Shown one piece after another: positions 33,030 to 45,064 of a stretch of DNA of 64,000 nt (position 1 is its first letter; the number at the start of each line of letters is the position of its first letter). The notes under the pieces are model-generated. The model made no database searches, was not told where the DNA came from, and saw only the letters and a list, made by a program, of their open reading frames with translations. The position numbers and the translations under genes were made by a program. Source of the stretch: Ixodes scapularis (lineage: Eukaryota > Arthropoda > Arachnida > Ixodida > Ixodidae); contig NW_024609857.1 of NCBI RefSeq assembly GCF_016920785.2, positions 126,597,094-126,661,093 of the forward strand. Direction: 5' to 3'.

Positions 33030-34200
33030 TTTGCTTTCTGTTGTACTGAGTGCTAAAACTCCACCTTGTATATGCCCTTCTAGGCTAATCGTATTAATAA
33101 ACAAACAAAGAAATGACAGGACTGCCACAGTTTATGAAAATGGCACGTTAGGCATCTTTGCAACCACTTAAAAAATATTAAAAACATTAAGAATGAAGTA
33201 CGTCTATAAAAGGTGTCTTTCTATTATTTCTTCCTATGCCGGGCTCCCTTTATTGAGCACCTGATTTCTGCCTTCACCCTATTTTCACAGATTTTGAACC
33301 TGCGCGTGATGTTTTGAACACAAAACAAGCACCTTTACATATATACACGAAGAAAAAGATTAAACCAATACACATTCATTGCAAATTAAAATATATTACT
33401 AGCTCTTCACATTACTTTCATCAACTACATCCACAGAGAGTTACCAACCCTATACTACGCATTTCTTGCGTCTCTCTTGTTCTTTCAGATATCCTTCTTT
33501 CGCTTGGCACGTAAATTCCCCATGCAGATAAGCGCCGCACCGTGTTCGAGCCAAGAGTGCCCACAGTGCACACAAATGTAACTATGAAGTTGTTTTATTA
33601 CTGTGTTTAATACCTTGAATTAAAAAAAAAAAAAATAACTGACCTATATTTTTATTTACGTTGTTGAGAGAAGTTTCGAGTTATTTACTACGCTATAAAT
33701 ATTCGCTTTTTTCCTATTATAATCAAGCTCAAAGTCAAGATGCAACCGCTTTGTCTGCTAGAAATTACCGGTGTATGATTTTCGACTGGTTGCTGTCCGT
33801 TTCAATTCTCAACAGCGCACTAGCGGCAGCTGAACCTCTATTAAGGTGGCGATGCTGGCGAGTTGCTTAATGTCGAAGAAACAGCACAGCAAACACAGAC
33901 AAAAGTAGCAGAAGGAAACGGAACGAGCGCCTTCTCTGCGCTGAACCTTTAGCGCACATTAGAATGTCTCCATATTTCAAACGATAAGGAACATGGATGG
34001 CGGCGTTCGCGGCGTGCTCAACGAGCGTAGATTGTTTAGATCGTTCATTTATATGACTCTGTGCCGTTTTGCGTTCACCGGGGTCTCAACCGACCAAGTT
34101 TGCCGCGAATATCTGAGTACGCAACATCGCAAGTTCTGCGCGGGTGCTGGTTTTCGTAGCGGCACTGGCCTTAGCCTAGCGTACTACGTCAGCTATTTAG
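33030..34200. other. intron sequence, no gene recognised
   Basis: Generally AT-rich, with no recognisable exon or element. Confidence 0.4.
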
Positions 34201-34209
34201 CTTGATCTT

Positions 34210-34880
34210 GAATGATTTATTCGTTTGCGCGTGTTGATGCTCAATAATGACGTTAGCCCCCGTAAAAGTGGCCGCACTGCTCTTTGAATTGTGAAACCGC
34301 CGTGATTGCGACCAGGCTTTCAATACCGAGAAGATACATACACAGATAAAACTTCGCGAGCCATTGGGCTGGAGACAATCGTGTGTTCACCTCGCATCAA
34401 GTTTGTCCAGGTATGTTCCCGTAATTTCCCTTTGAAAAGCAAGTAGCTCTTGAGCTTAGCAACGAATGCTCTGGGCCTGCCTAGGGGAATATTTTTAGGA
34501 CGTGCTTTAATGGTGCGTCATGACGCTTACCCACCCTGCTGGCCGATGCCATGAGGAAACGAAAGAAGAACAGAGGAACTAAAAGAAAACTACATATTTA
34601 ATTTTGTTTATTTTTTTTGTCCTCTCAGTTGCTTTTTAAAACAAGTGCGTTTGGCGGATATGGCTCGATTTATTTGTTTGCACCTGTTGACGCTGGATAA
34701 AAATGCCGGATCTAGTAAGAGCGGCCCCACTGTTTTGTGAATTGTGAGACCCCATAACTGCGACGACCATGGTTCGAGTTCTGAGAGGATGGATAAATGC
34801 TCAAATTTTTCAGCCATTTGGCCGGAAGCCATCGGTTGCTTGCCTACCATCAGCGTCAGGTTTGTCCAGGTATGTTCTTC
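34210..34880. repeat. diverged direct repeat, two ~205-bp copies
   Basis: Copies at about 34213-34415 and 34663-34875 share, in the same order, TTTGTTTGC, GTTGA.GCT, AGTG(A)GCGGCC.CACTG, TTTGTGAATTGTGA, a GCGAC motif, GCCATT.GGC.GGA and GTTTGTCCAGGTATGTTC. They are about 455 bases apart. They may be LTRs or 5' ends of an old element, and the second is followed closely by gypsy integrase sequence. Confidence 0.65.
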
Positions 34881-35029
34881 TTTTAACAGTTAGCAGCCCC
34901 AACCTTGGTATTATGATTCCTTTTGGACGAGAGTGATTGGGGAGACCAGCCAACTGATATAGCATTTTAATAATTAGAAGGTAGGACGGGCTCACTATCG
35001 AGGCTCATTGTTTCGCCGGCTGTCCGTGT

Positions 35030-36116
35030 CGCCCTCGGGAGTCCAAGTTACAAACATTACCTAGTGGTGTGTGACAGGTGCTCCAATTATCCAGAGGTAG
35101 AGGACCTTCATGACGGAACTGCTAATGGTGTGATCACCAAACGTTCTGACATTGTTTCACGTCATGAAATACCATTAAATGTTTGCACAGACAGAGGTCC
35201 GCAGTCTTCTGCAAAAGAATTCGAATGCTTCTCTATGTGTTAATATTTTATTCATTACAGTCTTCAAGCCTTTGGTATCCCCGCTCCAATGGCCTAGCGG
35301 AGAAAGGCGTCCAAGTGGTCAAGCGGATAATCCGCAACGCACAATCAACAGAATGTGACTTTTCTGTTGGGCCTGCTCAGTTACCGTGTGGCTCCTCTGG
35401 AAGGCAGTCTGTGTCCGTCGAAGCTTTGGATGGGTCAAGGTATCCGAACCCTTGTTCCTGACTTTTCTTCGGGTCCAGCACCGCCTGTCCGAACGCACAC
35501 CCAGAACCTCAAAAAGGGACGACATCTAGAGCCTCTGCAGCCAGGAGACACCGTTCGTATTCTAAACAACGGAAAGTGGTCCATGAAAGCAACAATGGGG
35601 CTGGATGTCGCTCCTAGTTCTTGCAGCGTCATCACAGAAGATGGCAGGACGTTCCGTCACAACCGGCAACATTTCCTGGACGTTGACGAGGATTGTGATT
35701 CAGGGACAACAGAAGAAAACGGCGGCTCGGAATCGAAAAATGAGGAGCAACCGGAGTCGCCTGGACCAGAATCTACAGATGAAGATACAGAGGACTATGA
35801 AGCACCGCAAACTCAGACACAGCAGGAGTCCTCATCATGTCGATCTGGCAGATGTAGACGGCTTCCAATGGAAGTTATGATATGTCGTCTAACAGATGCC
35901 GTAATTGTTTTTTTCCTCGTTTGTTTATGTTTTTGGTATTCTAACATTCTTCTCTAGTTCTAATTTTACATTTTCGTTTTCCATTTTTTATAACTTTAGA
36001 GAAAAGAGGATGTACTACGAGGATAGCTTTGTGGTGCTTAAATAAAAGACGACGACGAGGGGGTCGTTCCAATCTCATACTGGTGTCCCGTCCATCACCC
36101 GCAGTCGTTCATCACA
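35030..36116 (+). mobile_element. second short-LTR Ty3/gypsy relic (3' half)
   Basis: It consists of integrase sequence (35050-35957), then a polypurine tract GAGAAAAGAGGA (35999-36010), then an LTR starting TGTACTACGAGG at 36011 and ending at about 36116 (CATCACA), only some 106 bp long. The architecture and protein match the relic at 3187-4382. The 5' half is missing or unrecognisable. Confidence 0.72.
35050..35957 (+). pseudogene. Ty3/gypsy integrase core and C-terminus
   Basis: The catalytic core begins YLVVCDRCSNYPEVEDL (the first Asp is in place, although the usual DYxS is now DRCS), then VITKRSDIVSRHEIP and VCTDRGPQSSAKEF (second Asp). After a frameshift near 35260 comes SLWYPRSNGLAEKGVQVVKR (catalytic Glu). 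Another frameshift leads to LSYRVAPLEG and the C-terminal module DTVRILNNGKWSMKA, VITEDGRTFRHNRQHF, with an acidic tail of about 60 residues ending near 35957. The protein would integrate cDNA in an active copy; this one has several indels. Confidence 0.8.
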
Positions 36117-38530
36117 GAACGATACAACCATGAGCTTTTCCCGCACTGTATTTCTTTCCGAACCAGTTTCCCTCACAAGTAAGGAAACTCGCGTTTTGAA
36201 CGCAGTTGCTGAGTCCTCTGGCTGCCGATAAAGTTTGTGTCAACGCTGCGATGTTAAACTGATACAACCCAAACCAGGCCATTTCACGAAATTCAGGTCT
36301 CACCTTTGCTATTCCTCGAGCCATATAACCTTCGTCAACACCACGCGCCACTCAAGAGTGGTAAATCCTTCGCGAAACCAAAAAGCGCATTTAAGAGGGC
36401 AAATTCAAAGCAACCTACTTGGTTCATTGCACCGTAACCAGAAAATATCCCGAAGCGTGAAAGAAGGTTAACTACCTCCCCACCAAATGGCATGGTCAAG
36501 AAGAGCAGTGAGAAGTAGCTAGGCTAGGTAGCGCTGGTACCGCCCAATTCCTAGGCCACAAAAATAATTTTGCTTCCTGACGGAGCCATTGCGCTTCGAG
36601 CATGTTTATCATGCACACATGTACGTACATTTCGCAAACTCGATTACACGATGGCATCAGCTCACCATCATATACAATGCGCATATAAACAGATCATACA
36701 AACGTCAACATGAACATTGACTACCCCGATTAATAATGCCAAAGGCTGCGCTTCCACTTTTTATAGACGTGGTTTCAAAAATACGTATTTTCTCGGTGAT
36801 TACCTCAGCAATAAATAATGACCCCAGTGTGTGGATCTTCCTTTCAGTAATGTTATTCCTCAGAAGGTTTTGCGATGAGCCAAGAGAAAGTCTCTTATTA
36901 AAAAGTGCACATCCATGCCGTAATTATTTCGATATCTGATATAATAACCCGCTCAACTGCGGTTCCCAGCAGCCACGTGTTCGCTTTCCCGCAAAGCACG
37001 TCGTAGAATGGCGCGAGGGACGCGTTTTTCTATCGAGTATTTCATTTTATTTTTGCGCTGCTCGTGTGCGGCCGCAATTGTCATCTTGAATTTACCTCTG
37101 CATAGGAGATAATCACTCAGCTAGAACCATGGCCGCGATTCGCGGCAGGTTTGTTCGCAGATAACTACGCTGTGGCGAGTTCAAAACCAAGCTACTCGGC
37201 CACAAGTCGACTGTCTGCCAAACACTGTCCGGCAGCGGTGGTGGTGGTGGGGGGCGAGCGAGATTTAGGGTTGCATCGGGCCGATACACTTTTAAGGGGA
37301 AGGGGAGGAGGGGGGCGGGGGAGTAATGCCGCGCGCATGACCGAGAGGGCACGCAGTATTTCTAGAAGACTAGAAGAGAAGTGTTTCTCTTTCCATGAAG
37401 TGTAAAAGATAACCAGGCCAGAATGACCTTGCCGTGTCAGTCCCACCCTAGCTCACTCGCGAACATTCTAAGTCGAATATTCGAGATAGCGAGTGCAGTA
37501 GACACGGAGCTGATCGTGGCTTTGCCGACTCGTTCAGACTCTCTAGACAACGACGCACTCATTCTCGCTCCAGCCAGTTGTGACGAAGACGCCGCGACGT
37601 CCACAACCTCGGTTTCAAAACTCGCGTTTTTTTTTTCCCCTTTTCTTCTTGTCTTTTTTTTTTGGGGGGGGGGGGGGGGGAGGGGGGAGGGGAGGGGTGG
37701 TAATTGCATGTTGATTAAACATTTATTTTCAGTTTACACTCGTCGAAACTTTTCTATTCGCGACAATACCTTAAAATGGGCGGTTAATCTCACTATCACG
37801 ACGAACACAAAAGTTGGAGCCTACATTCACTTACGTGTATTTATCGTGATGCTCGGTCATTCTCGTCAGATGAAACACACTCTCTTTCTCTCCCGGGTAG
37901 AGACCCTCGAGCACATGAGCCGCACTCCTGAAGCATCTGCGATACAATTAACAAAAGGTATAACATCTAAAGTGGGACGGCCCTAGAGTTTTGCAGGGTT
38001 AGAGATACTCGCATGTATCAGTGAGAGAGCAAATTATTAATGGCAACGTGGTGTCGAAGAAATATACCGGTTCATAATAATCACTTATTTGATTTCAGCT
38101 TTTTCTGAACTCGGTACACTTGCAGTAACACGGAGCTCATTCCAAGTATCTATATAACAAAGAACAAAAAAACATGTTTATGGCGCGCACTAGTTTACTT
38201 TCTTTTTATGAAACAATCTGAGTTATAAAATCTATTGCAAAAATGGCTGTGACTTTCTGTATGTTTTACCGTTGTGTTTACTTGCCGTTTTTGTCCTCAG
38301 TCACGCTGACATACAACTTGTTCCTACCTCTCTTGAGGAAACTTCTCGTAAAAATCTAAATAAACTTCAACTCATTTCAATTCAAATTGAAGGCCATAGT
38401 AGCCAGGGCCTCTCACACGTTCATTCTTCTGACGTCACTGGGAGTGCCATCCGGCTTCCCGATGGGTTTTTCCTTCGGGTCCTCCAGCACTTCCTCGACA
38501 ACTGTCGACTTCTCAAACATTAGCTCCGCT
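36117..38530. other. intron sequence with homopolymer runs
   Basis: No exon identified. A G-run with AGGGG variants occupies 37663-37700. At 37322-37338 there is a 17-base match to the polypurine/LTR start of the 26.9-kb gypsy family, reported as a finding. Confidence 0.4.
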
Positions 38531-38534
38531 AGCA

Positions 38535-38680
38535 TTACCCACGAGCTCTTGAGACAAAAGGCGTTTCGTCACGGGGCTGACGGCAAGTGTTGCGGCGGAG
38601 CGGGTGTGGACTATGATTCCTATAACCGCAAGACGAGGCTGAAGATCGTCAGAATATATGTTCTTCTCTTAGCGATTACG
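38535..38680. repeat. interspersed repeat A, copy 1
   Basis: It contains GAGACAAAAGGCGTTTC.TCACGG and TATAACCGCAAGACGAGGCT. Both recur in the same order at 56110-56275, where the second motif is itself duplicated. Confidence 0.7.
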
Positions 38681-38739
38681 TAGCGGAATTGTAAACTTCA
38701 ATTAAAGATGACGCGTGTTTTTTTTTTTTTTTTCACTTG

Positions 38740-39120
38740 TGCCAAGACAAAAAGTTGAAAAATAGAACCGTTTTTAGGGCGAGCTTGTTGGTATTGGGTA
38801 AACATTTTTCCAAAGAAATACGCCTAATTCTTTTCATTTACTATTGCAAGCTGCAAACTCTTTCAAAGATAAAATTGTTGCACTGCCCCTATAAGGGCGC
38901 GTAGAACATCGCACTCGAAGTGTTTTCCATTGCACTTCACATCGAACAGTTTGACCATGAACGGAACTATACATATCTCATTTTATTTTTTTTTTTATAT
39001 TAAGCATTTAAAGAGGGACCGGGATGAACTTACAATGGAGTCTGGACACGTAATGACGCTGATTATGAGTTTCATGATGCAAAATCCGGCATACAATATG
39101 CTGTTCCCAAAAACGATCGG
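38740..39120. repeat. interspersed repeat B, copy 1
   Basis: About 380 bases match 58190-58545 in direct orientation, including GGTAAACATTTTT, ATAAAATTGT.GCACT.CCC, GAACGGAACTATACAT and TTTCATGATGC.AAATC.GCA. It is non-coding. The family was not recognised. Confidence 0.75.
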
Positions 39121-39126
39121 GCATTT

Positions 39127-39171
39127 TCATGGCTGCCAAAACGAGCCGCTCGAGCTCGTTTTGGTAGCCAT
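39127..39171. repeat. 17-bp inverted repeat (hairpin)
   Basis: ATGGCTGCCAAAACGAG and, after about nine bases, CTCGTTTTGGTAGCCAT form a stem with one mismatch, directly after repeat B copy 1. Confidence 0.8.
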
Positions 39172-40249
39172 GTCGCTACTCTTGGTTTGTCTGGCGAACT
39201 TAACTGATAAACCGACGGACTTCAGAATGGAAGTATCACTGCAGAAGCAACGAAATGTGATTCAAAATAATGTGCGGCATTGTGATTAAATGGAAATGTG
39301 GCGGTAGTCTTGTGCAATGCTTTAAGTTAATCGCCTGCGTCCTTATGTCTATCTTTTCGTTGGATTTGCAAGTCGTGAGCACGTATAGCTTTGCAAAGAA
39401 TGCTTGTTACTTCCTCTTGCTCGTGTCCACCAGATGTTTCTTGTGTAATTTCAATCTTATTCGTGTGATGTGAGTTTATGGCAAACGCAACCTTGAGAAC
39501 GCAGTGGTTCTTGTTTGCATGGTACATTGCGTTCGTTCCTTGTTGCTGAGGCAGTTTCACTAAATTATCCCATAGCCGCTCACCTAACCTTCTGCATTCT
39601 GATACGGTGAGAAACACATGCGCACAACTTCACAATCTTAGCTTGGTTAGGTTTGTTTTTGTTTTTTTCAAGTGACAGTTACGTGAAATAAAGCTCGAAC
39701 GTAACCTTTACTTGCAATAGACAGAGTTAATTAGATTCCGGCTGTGCTTATGAGAAGTTGCATTCGCTCCAGCCTCAAGTTCAGGCGTCATAAGGAGCAA
39801 ACAACGACACAACCTTACGCTTGAGCAGCTGCAGCGTCAGACTAGCTTCTCCTATGTTCTTCTGCCTGCTTGCCGGCCGTCTTGCAATGTTCGCCAAGAA
39901 AAGCAAAACAAAATAAACCAACCGTAAATTGCCACAGAGAGAGCGAACTGCTGTCCGGGGGTACTCTAAGAGCCCGTTTAATGGAGACTCCGACGGAGTG
40001 ACTCGAGTTCGGGTCATGGAGTTTGCGATCTTGTGTGCTGATATCCTCTCTGTCGCCAGTTATCTTTCTCCGGAGGGTCGTGACGTCATCGCCGGCTCCC
40101 CGAGCCAGCTTAGTGGCGAGCAAGGGTCATCCGATTCCGCTGATGACGTCACATGTGCTAGTTTTTCTCTTCACTCTCGCGCATTCTAGAGCTCTTGTAT
40201 AGGCTGACTACGTGAGCGAGAGTTGCGCGTTCATCCCCGTAGCGCCATC

Positions 40250-40441
40250 GTTTCTGCGCGGCATTTGGAGCCTGCTCCTCACGCGACTGAAATCGGAGAA
40301 TAGCGGCGCCGCGAGTTCAGATCGCACGGCGCGCTCAAAAGCAGGGGAACGTACACCGGGACGCGTGCAACGTCTACTTTCCTGCGCGGCATTTGAGTCT
40401 GCTCCTCTCGTGATCGGATCTCGGTGAATAGCGGCGCAGCG
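40250..40441. repeat. local direct duplication, ~63 bp twice
   Basis: TTTCTGCGCGGCATTTGGAG through GAATAGCGGCGCCGCG at about 40250-40312 recurs, diverged, at 40378-40441, about 128 bases later. Confidence 0.75.
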
Positions 40442-41379
40442 GCACGTGGAAAACAGACGCGCAACTGTTGCTCCCGTAGGGAGTCTATACAGGAATTCTA
40501 GCGCCCCTTTCCGACCCTCGGCGCTCCACAGCGAGCGAGACCACGTCGGCACTTTAATTGGTTATAACGATGCTCCTACCAACGTTACTAGAACAACTCA
40601 GTTGGGGAACTGCAATAGGAGCCTGCTTAGAAAAAGTGGCTCCGAACCGCACTCGAGAACCGAACTAGACACGATCGCAACGCCGCCATTTCTCCAGCAG
40701 CCGCCACTCCGGGAACTGCACGGCTGCACGCATCGGTTCAGTCGGGTCGCGCAGGGGCCAGTGGCGCCATCTCGCAGTCTTATCTCGCCGTAGCTATGAC
40801 GATGATGGCGATGATAAAATACGTTTATTGATTTTATAATTAAAGCTCAGGCGATTGCTCTACATAATGTCCTAAGAAAAAAAATTCTAAAAGTTTTACT
40901 GGTGCCCGTTTTCTCCAGGTAGAAAATGACGGATCACAGCAGCTGGAGTTTTCTTCCGAAATCCCCTGCTGGGTTTCATCCATTTAGTAAGGTTATTGGG
41001 CTTGTCTTCGGGATCTCTTCCTGCATGTGCATTCTCCCTCTCTCTTCTGGAGTGTTTCCAGTTCCAGAGGAGATGATCGGTATTTGGTAAGGTCTTCTCT
41101 ACAAATGTTACACTCTGGTGGTTTCGATATGAATTACTGGTCATTTATCAAATTTGTGTGTGTCTCCTATTTCTTGACGAGGTGCGGGGTTATAGCACTT
41201 CCTATCCTTACCCTTCTCAAGAGAACTGTTTGGCATCTTTTGAGTTCAAAAGGGATGGAGTCCTGTTCCTCGGGATGCCTATTTCGCAGTTGCTTCTTTT
41301 GCCTTATTTATGAAAGCTATAAGATCCTAATGTTTACTCAAATTTTTTAACACTGTAGAGTACGGGTGATCTCGTTGAC

Positions 41380-41829
41380 ATTGGTCTGGTCTGTCGGAAA
41401 GGAGGGAATGACTGTACTCTTTCGCAACTTTGTTGGTAATGTCATCCCCTTAATTTCCGCATATCCCGGGATCCAACGCTGGAGTATCGTTGTATTCTCA
41501 TTCTTCTGTGTTGTTATTGCCAACTTGAGGATTTTTAATATTGTCGGGCTTACCTTACATATTCTAATAACCACTTCTGAATCGGCGAAAAATGTTTATT
41601 TTTTCTTTTCGATTGTATTGCTGCATGCGTGTTCTACTGCAGCCAAGACTGCTTGCGCTTCGGCTTCCTCCGGCGTGTCTGCGGCCTTTGGGTTTGCCCA
41701 TGTGCCCATGTTTAGGAGGTGAAAGGCTATTGTTGCTTTATTGTTGCTGACCGCCGCGTCCGTATAATATATCGCTACCTCGGGGTCATTGCGGGTGAGC
41801 TCAATTTCTTTGTTGTAGTTTTTTGGCAT
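41380..41829 (-). pseudogene. LINE RNase H domain
   Basis: Minus-strand frames give IYYTDAAVSNNKATIAFHLL (catalytic Asp), TPEEAEAQAVLAAVEHA (Glu), a DSEVVIRI-type segment (Asp) and NTTILQRWIPGYAEIKG. This is the RNase H found after the reverse transcriptase in I-group LINEs. A frameshift lies between the two main frames. Confidence 0.8.
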
Positions 41830-42291
41830 ATTGACGTCTTCTCACTCGATGATCAGGGCCCATTCTCTTAGGAACGGGCGTGCCTTGAACTACCGTTATC
41901 CGTTCCCATGGTGGTATCTGTTCCGGAAAGTCATCCAGCTCGCTCTGTCTTGATCTAGCAGATTCATAATACGTCGCCATTGTTTCGTGATGAGCATTTC
42001 GATTTTATGAATTTCTTACTGTGTCGCTCATAATTCCTCAAAACTCGGGAAAGCGACACATTTCTGCTATTCGATCTTGACGTTTCTACGTAATTCTGCA
42101 ATGCACCGTCTTGCTTCGTTTAGTAAAGTATTTAGTTTCTGTACATTCGTTTCACCGATCTTGTAAAATCTCAGCCCATACATAATTTTAAGATGAGCAC
42201 CGTTTAGTCAGTGTTCGAGCAACTTTTTCTACCGTCCATCCGAGTCTGTTTGCGATTCTTCTAATCAGCGATGTTCCTTGTTGCCACGTTT

Positions 42292-42304
42292 TGGTCATTC
42301 TTTG
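42292..42304. other. 13-bp target-site duplication of the I-like LINE (left)
   Basis: TGGTCATTCTTTG matches TGGTTATTCTTTG at 49668-49680 with one difference. It lies within the minus-strand LINE reading frame. Confidence 0.88.
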
Positions 42305-42850
42305 CCCCGCAAGGTGCACCTGTGAAAGCAGGTGTTTGGAGAGTGGCGTCTCCACGGACCCCGAGCCATGCGGGTTCGCCCGCCCACGTCTGGCTGTGCG
42401 TGGCTTTCCCGTGTTTGGGGAAAGGGGCACCCTGGTAAATCAGCCGAGCCCGGGGTAGGTTTAGACCCTTCGGGACCCCCGGGTGAGGCAATACACCACT
42501 TCGGCCCCCGCTTCTCGTAGACGGGAGTCCTGGTAATGCCCGGCCAGGATGATTCAGTCTCGTCGACTTTTCTTCTACTATCACCTTCAATCTTTTACCT
42601 TTACCTTTCCTGTTTCTTTTACTTCTCCTCTCATTTCTTTTACTCCTTTTTCACCCCTCTTTGGCGGCAAGGGCTAACCTTGGGTGGCAATAAACCTCTG
42701 TCTTTACCCACACTTGGGTATAGTTTCCCGGCAGCACTGTTAGCGTAACGTCTCTAGCCAAGCTCTTCTTGTTATGGCGCGTTACCTAACCCCTTGTTCG
42801 GCTCGGTGGTGGGCGGTGCACCGCGGATTCTGAACACTCTTTGCCCTTCT

Positions 42851-44258
42851 ATGGCGCCCCACCCCTCTAAACCCCATTCAGGGCACCCCCTTAAAAGGCG
42901 CTGCCCTGAACGGAAAACCGTAGACAAAGAATGTGAAGTAGAAAATTTACTAAGTTTTTCATCGTTCATTCGCTGGACGTACAAAAACCTGTTTCAAAGC
43001 TCTCACCTCTTATTGTAGCAAAGGTGTTAGAAAGCCTTGTAGGGTTTTCCTACAGCACTAAAAAACATCACACCGGAAACCTTCTCGTGGGAGTGAACAC
43101 AAAAAAACAAAGTGACACACTCCTTAAACTGACTACCATCGCTGATGTGAAGGTGTCGACGAGCCCTGACCGCACACTAAATACTGTCCGTGGAGTCCTC
43201 TCCGAGGACGACTTCTTGCACACTAGTGAGGAAGAACTCCTCGAGGGACTCCAAGGGGCCGGTGTCGTCGCCGTAAAACGCATCATGTTTAGGAAAGATG
43301 GCGAACAGATCCCTTCGAGACATGTTATTCTGACTTTTGAAAGGCCCACTCTCCCTGAGACAATCAAGGCAGGATACTTGAACTGCCGCATCCGCCCGTA
43401 CGTCCCCAACCCCCATTGGTGCTTCCGTTGCCAGCGTTTTGGTCATGGAGCACGCAGCTGTCGAGAGAAGGAGACGTGTGCGAAGTGCGGTAGTCAAGGT
43501 CATGTTTCCGATTGTGGCCCACTGCGCTAATTGCGGTGGACCACATCCTGCTTATTATCGCGCATGTCCCTCTTGGAAGCTAGAAAAGGACATCCTTACC
43601 ATCATAGTAAAGGAAAACATACCATACCCAGAAGCCAAGAAGCGGTTCTCCTTTTTATCAAAGGGGAGTTTTGCCGAGGTGGTGCGAAGGGGCCCTGCAC
43701 CACGTTCGGAGTCGAGGGCCACCAAGGTCTCTTCCGAGATCCTGTCGGCCGACTTCAGGGCCCCAGATCCCCGACAGGAGCAGCAGCTGCTTCCTCCAGT
43801 CCCTGGTGGTAGCACGCGTGCTGCTCCTCTTTCCAAGGACAGGCCGGCAGCAGCCGCGCCTGCCCCCTCTTTAAGGTCCCCCCCCCCCCCCCCCCCCCCG
43901 GGGAGTCGGAGCGAACTTCTCGCTCTTGCTCACTAGGGAGGGCCCCCCTACCGAAGGAGCAGCATGGTACCCATGCAGCTCCTGTGAAAGGAGGGGACCG
44001 GACGAGCTCAGACGACCCGTCGCCCAGTTCGTCTGCAACCCCCAGCAGGTCGTGGTCGGGGTTTGCCCCCCCCCCCCCCCCCGCACACCTGGCCGGACAA
44101 GTGCTGTTCTCAAAACAACGGATACCTCTCAGGAGGTGGAGATGTCAACAGGTGCTGACAATCTGTCCACTCCTGGGTCCGACCAGGACAATATGGAGTG
44201 GGAAACGCCCTCCGGTAGACATAAAAAGAATAAGAAGCCTGTAGTCCCACCCAAGTGA
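42851..44258 (+). pseudogene. I-like LINE ORF1 (gag-like, zinc knuckles)
   Basis: It starts at about ATG 42851 (MAPHPSKPHSGHPLKRR) and continues across frameshifts near 43015, 43500 and in the C-runs at 43877-43901 and 44068-44083. It ends WETPSGRHKKNKKPVVPPK at 44258. The middle contains a fold typical of LINE ORF1 (FERPTLPETIKAGYLNCRIR) followed by CFRCQRFGHGARSC and CAKCGSQGHVSDC, two CX2CX4HX4C zinc knuckles, and a third CANCGGPHPAYYRAC. The protein would bind element RNA. Confidence 0.85.
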
Positions 44259-44354
44259 TGATCCCAATGTCTTCCACCTAGTTTTGTTGACTCTACAATC
44301 TTACTTATTTTACTAGGTCTATTTTTCAGTCGCATATTTACATACCTTTTATAG

Positions 44355-44979
44355 ATGACTAAGTTATATTGTATGCAATGGAACTGTCGCGGTATTTTAA
44401 GAAATATTGATGATGTGAACTATTTCATGGATCAGCTTCGGTCCATCGCTCTCGCCTTTCAAGAAAGCCATCTTCACGCTAATTCGTTTAACATTTTAAG
44501 ACGTCATCAGGTTTTTAGAAAAGATCGCCCCTCTTCCACCCCTTCTGGTGGTGTTGCAGTGGTCGTGCAGTGTGGAGTTGCTTGCTCTCAAGTTCCCCTC
44601 TGCACGCCGCTGGAAGCTGTTGCAGTACGTCTCCTTCTGGACTGCCTTGTAGCAATAGTTTCTTTATACTTAGCACCTAACATTCCTTTAAACCTTCAAG
44701 AGCTGAAAGGACTCATAGGACAGCTCCCGCAACCTTTTTTTTTAATTTTAGGAGATTTTAATGCTCATCATCCTATGTGGGGTAGTACCCGTCAAGACTC
44801 CCGTGGTGGTGTGATTGAACGTCTTTTATTGTCTTCGGGGCTGTGCCTTCTTAACGGGAGAGAGTCAACCTCTTTTAGTGCGGCACACAACACATTCACA
44901 TTCACTGATCTTTCTATTGCTTCACCTTCATTACTTGCTTGCTTCTTCTGGAAGGTTCGTCATAACCCTTTTGGAAGTG
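44355..44979 (+). pseudogene. I-like LINE ORF2, endonuclease part
   Basis: The ATG at 44355 starts MTKLYCMQWNCRGILRNIDD (catalytic Asn), then FQESHL (Glu), GGVAVVVQCGV, LILGDFNAHHPMWGS (Asp and Asn), TFTFTDLSIASPSLL and WKVRHNPFGS, where the TIR element interrupts it. The AP-type endonuclease nicks the target DNA. The frame resumes with DHYSVV after 46459, so the catalytic His of the SDH motif lies beyond the insertion. Confidence 0.92.
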
Positions 44980-45064
44980 CCCTGCTGAAAAAAACCGTAT
45001 ACTTTTAGTACGGGTCCTACCCGTTTGGGTCATATGGTGTTATGGACATACACGTCCCGTATTC

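Larger units (their letters stand above)
40797..42304 (-). mobile_element. minus-strand LINE, 3' part (outer level of nest)
   Basis: Minus-strand sequence holds the end of a reverse transcriptase (TKTWQQGTSLIRRIANRLGW at about 42230-42290, then KIMYGLRFYKIG), an RNase H domain (41380-41829) and a Cys-containing C-terminal segment (PPECNICRED). It ends at about 40797 in a TCATCGTCAT-type tail. It continues the LINE fragment at 49668-50370; the two parts were separated by the I-like element. Stops and shifts are frequent. Confidence 0.85.

Noticed and set aside
36112..36351. 79-codon minus-strand frame ending near a GTGAG donor-like site, considered as a missing acid phosphatase exon
   Set aside because: The sequence has none of the conserved acid phosphatase residues, and the donor-like site lies inside the frame without a matching acceptor.
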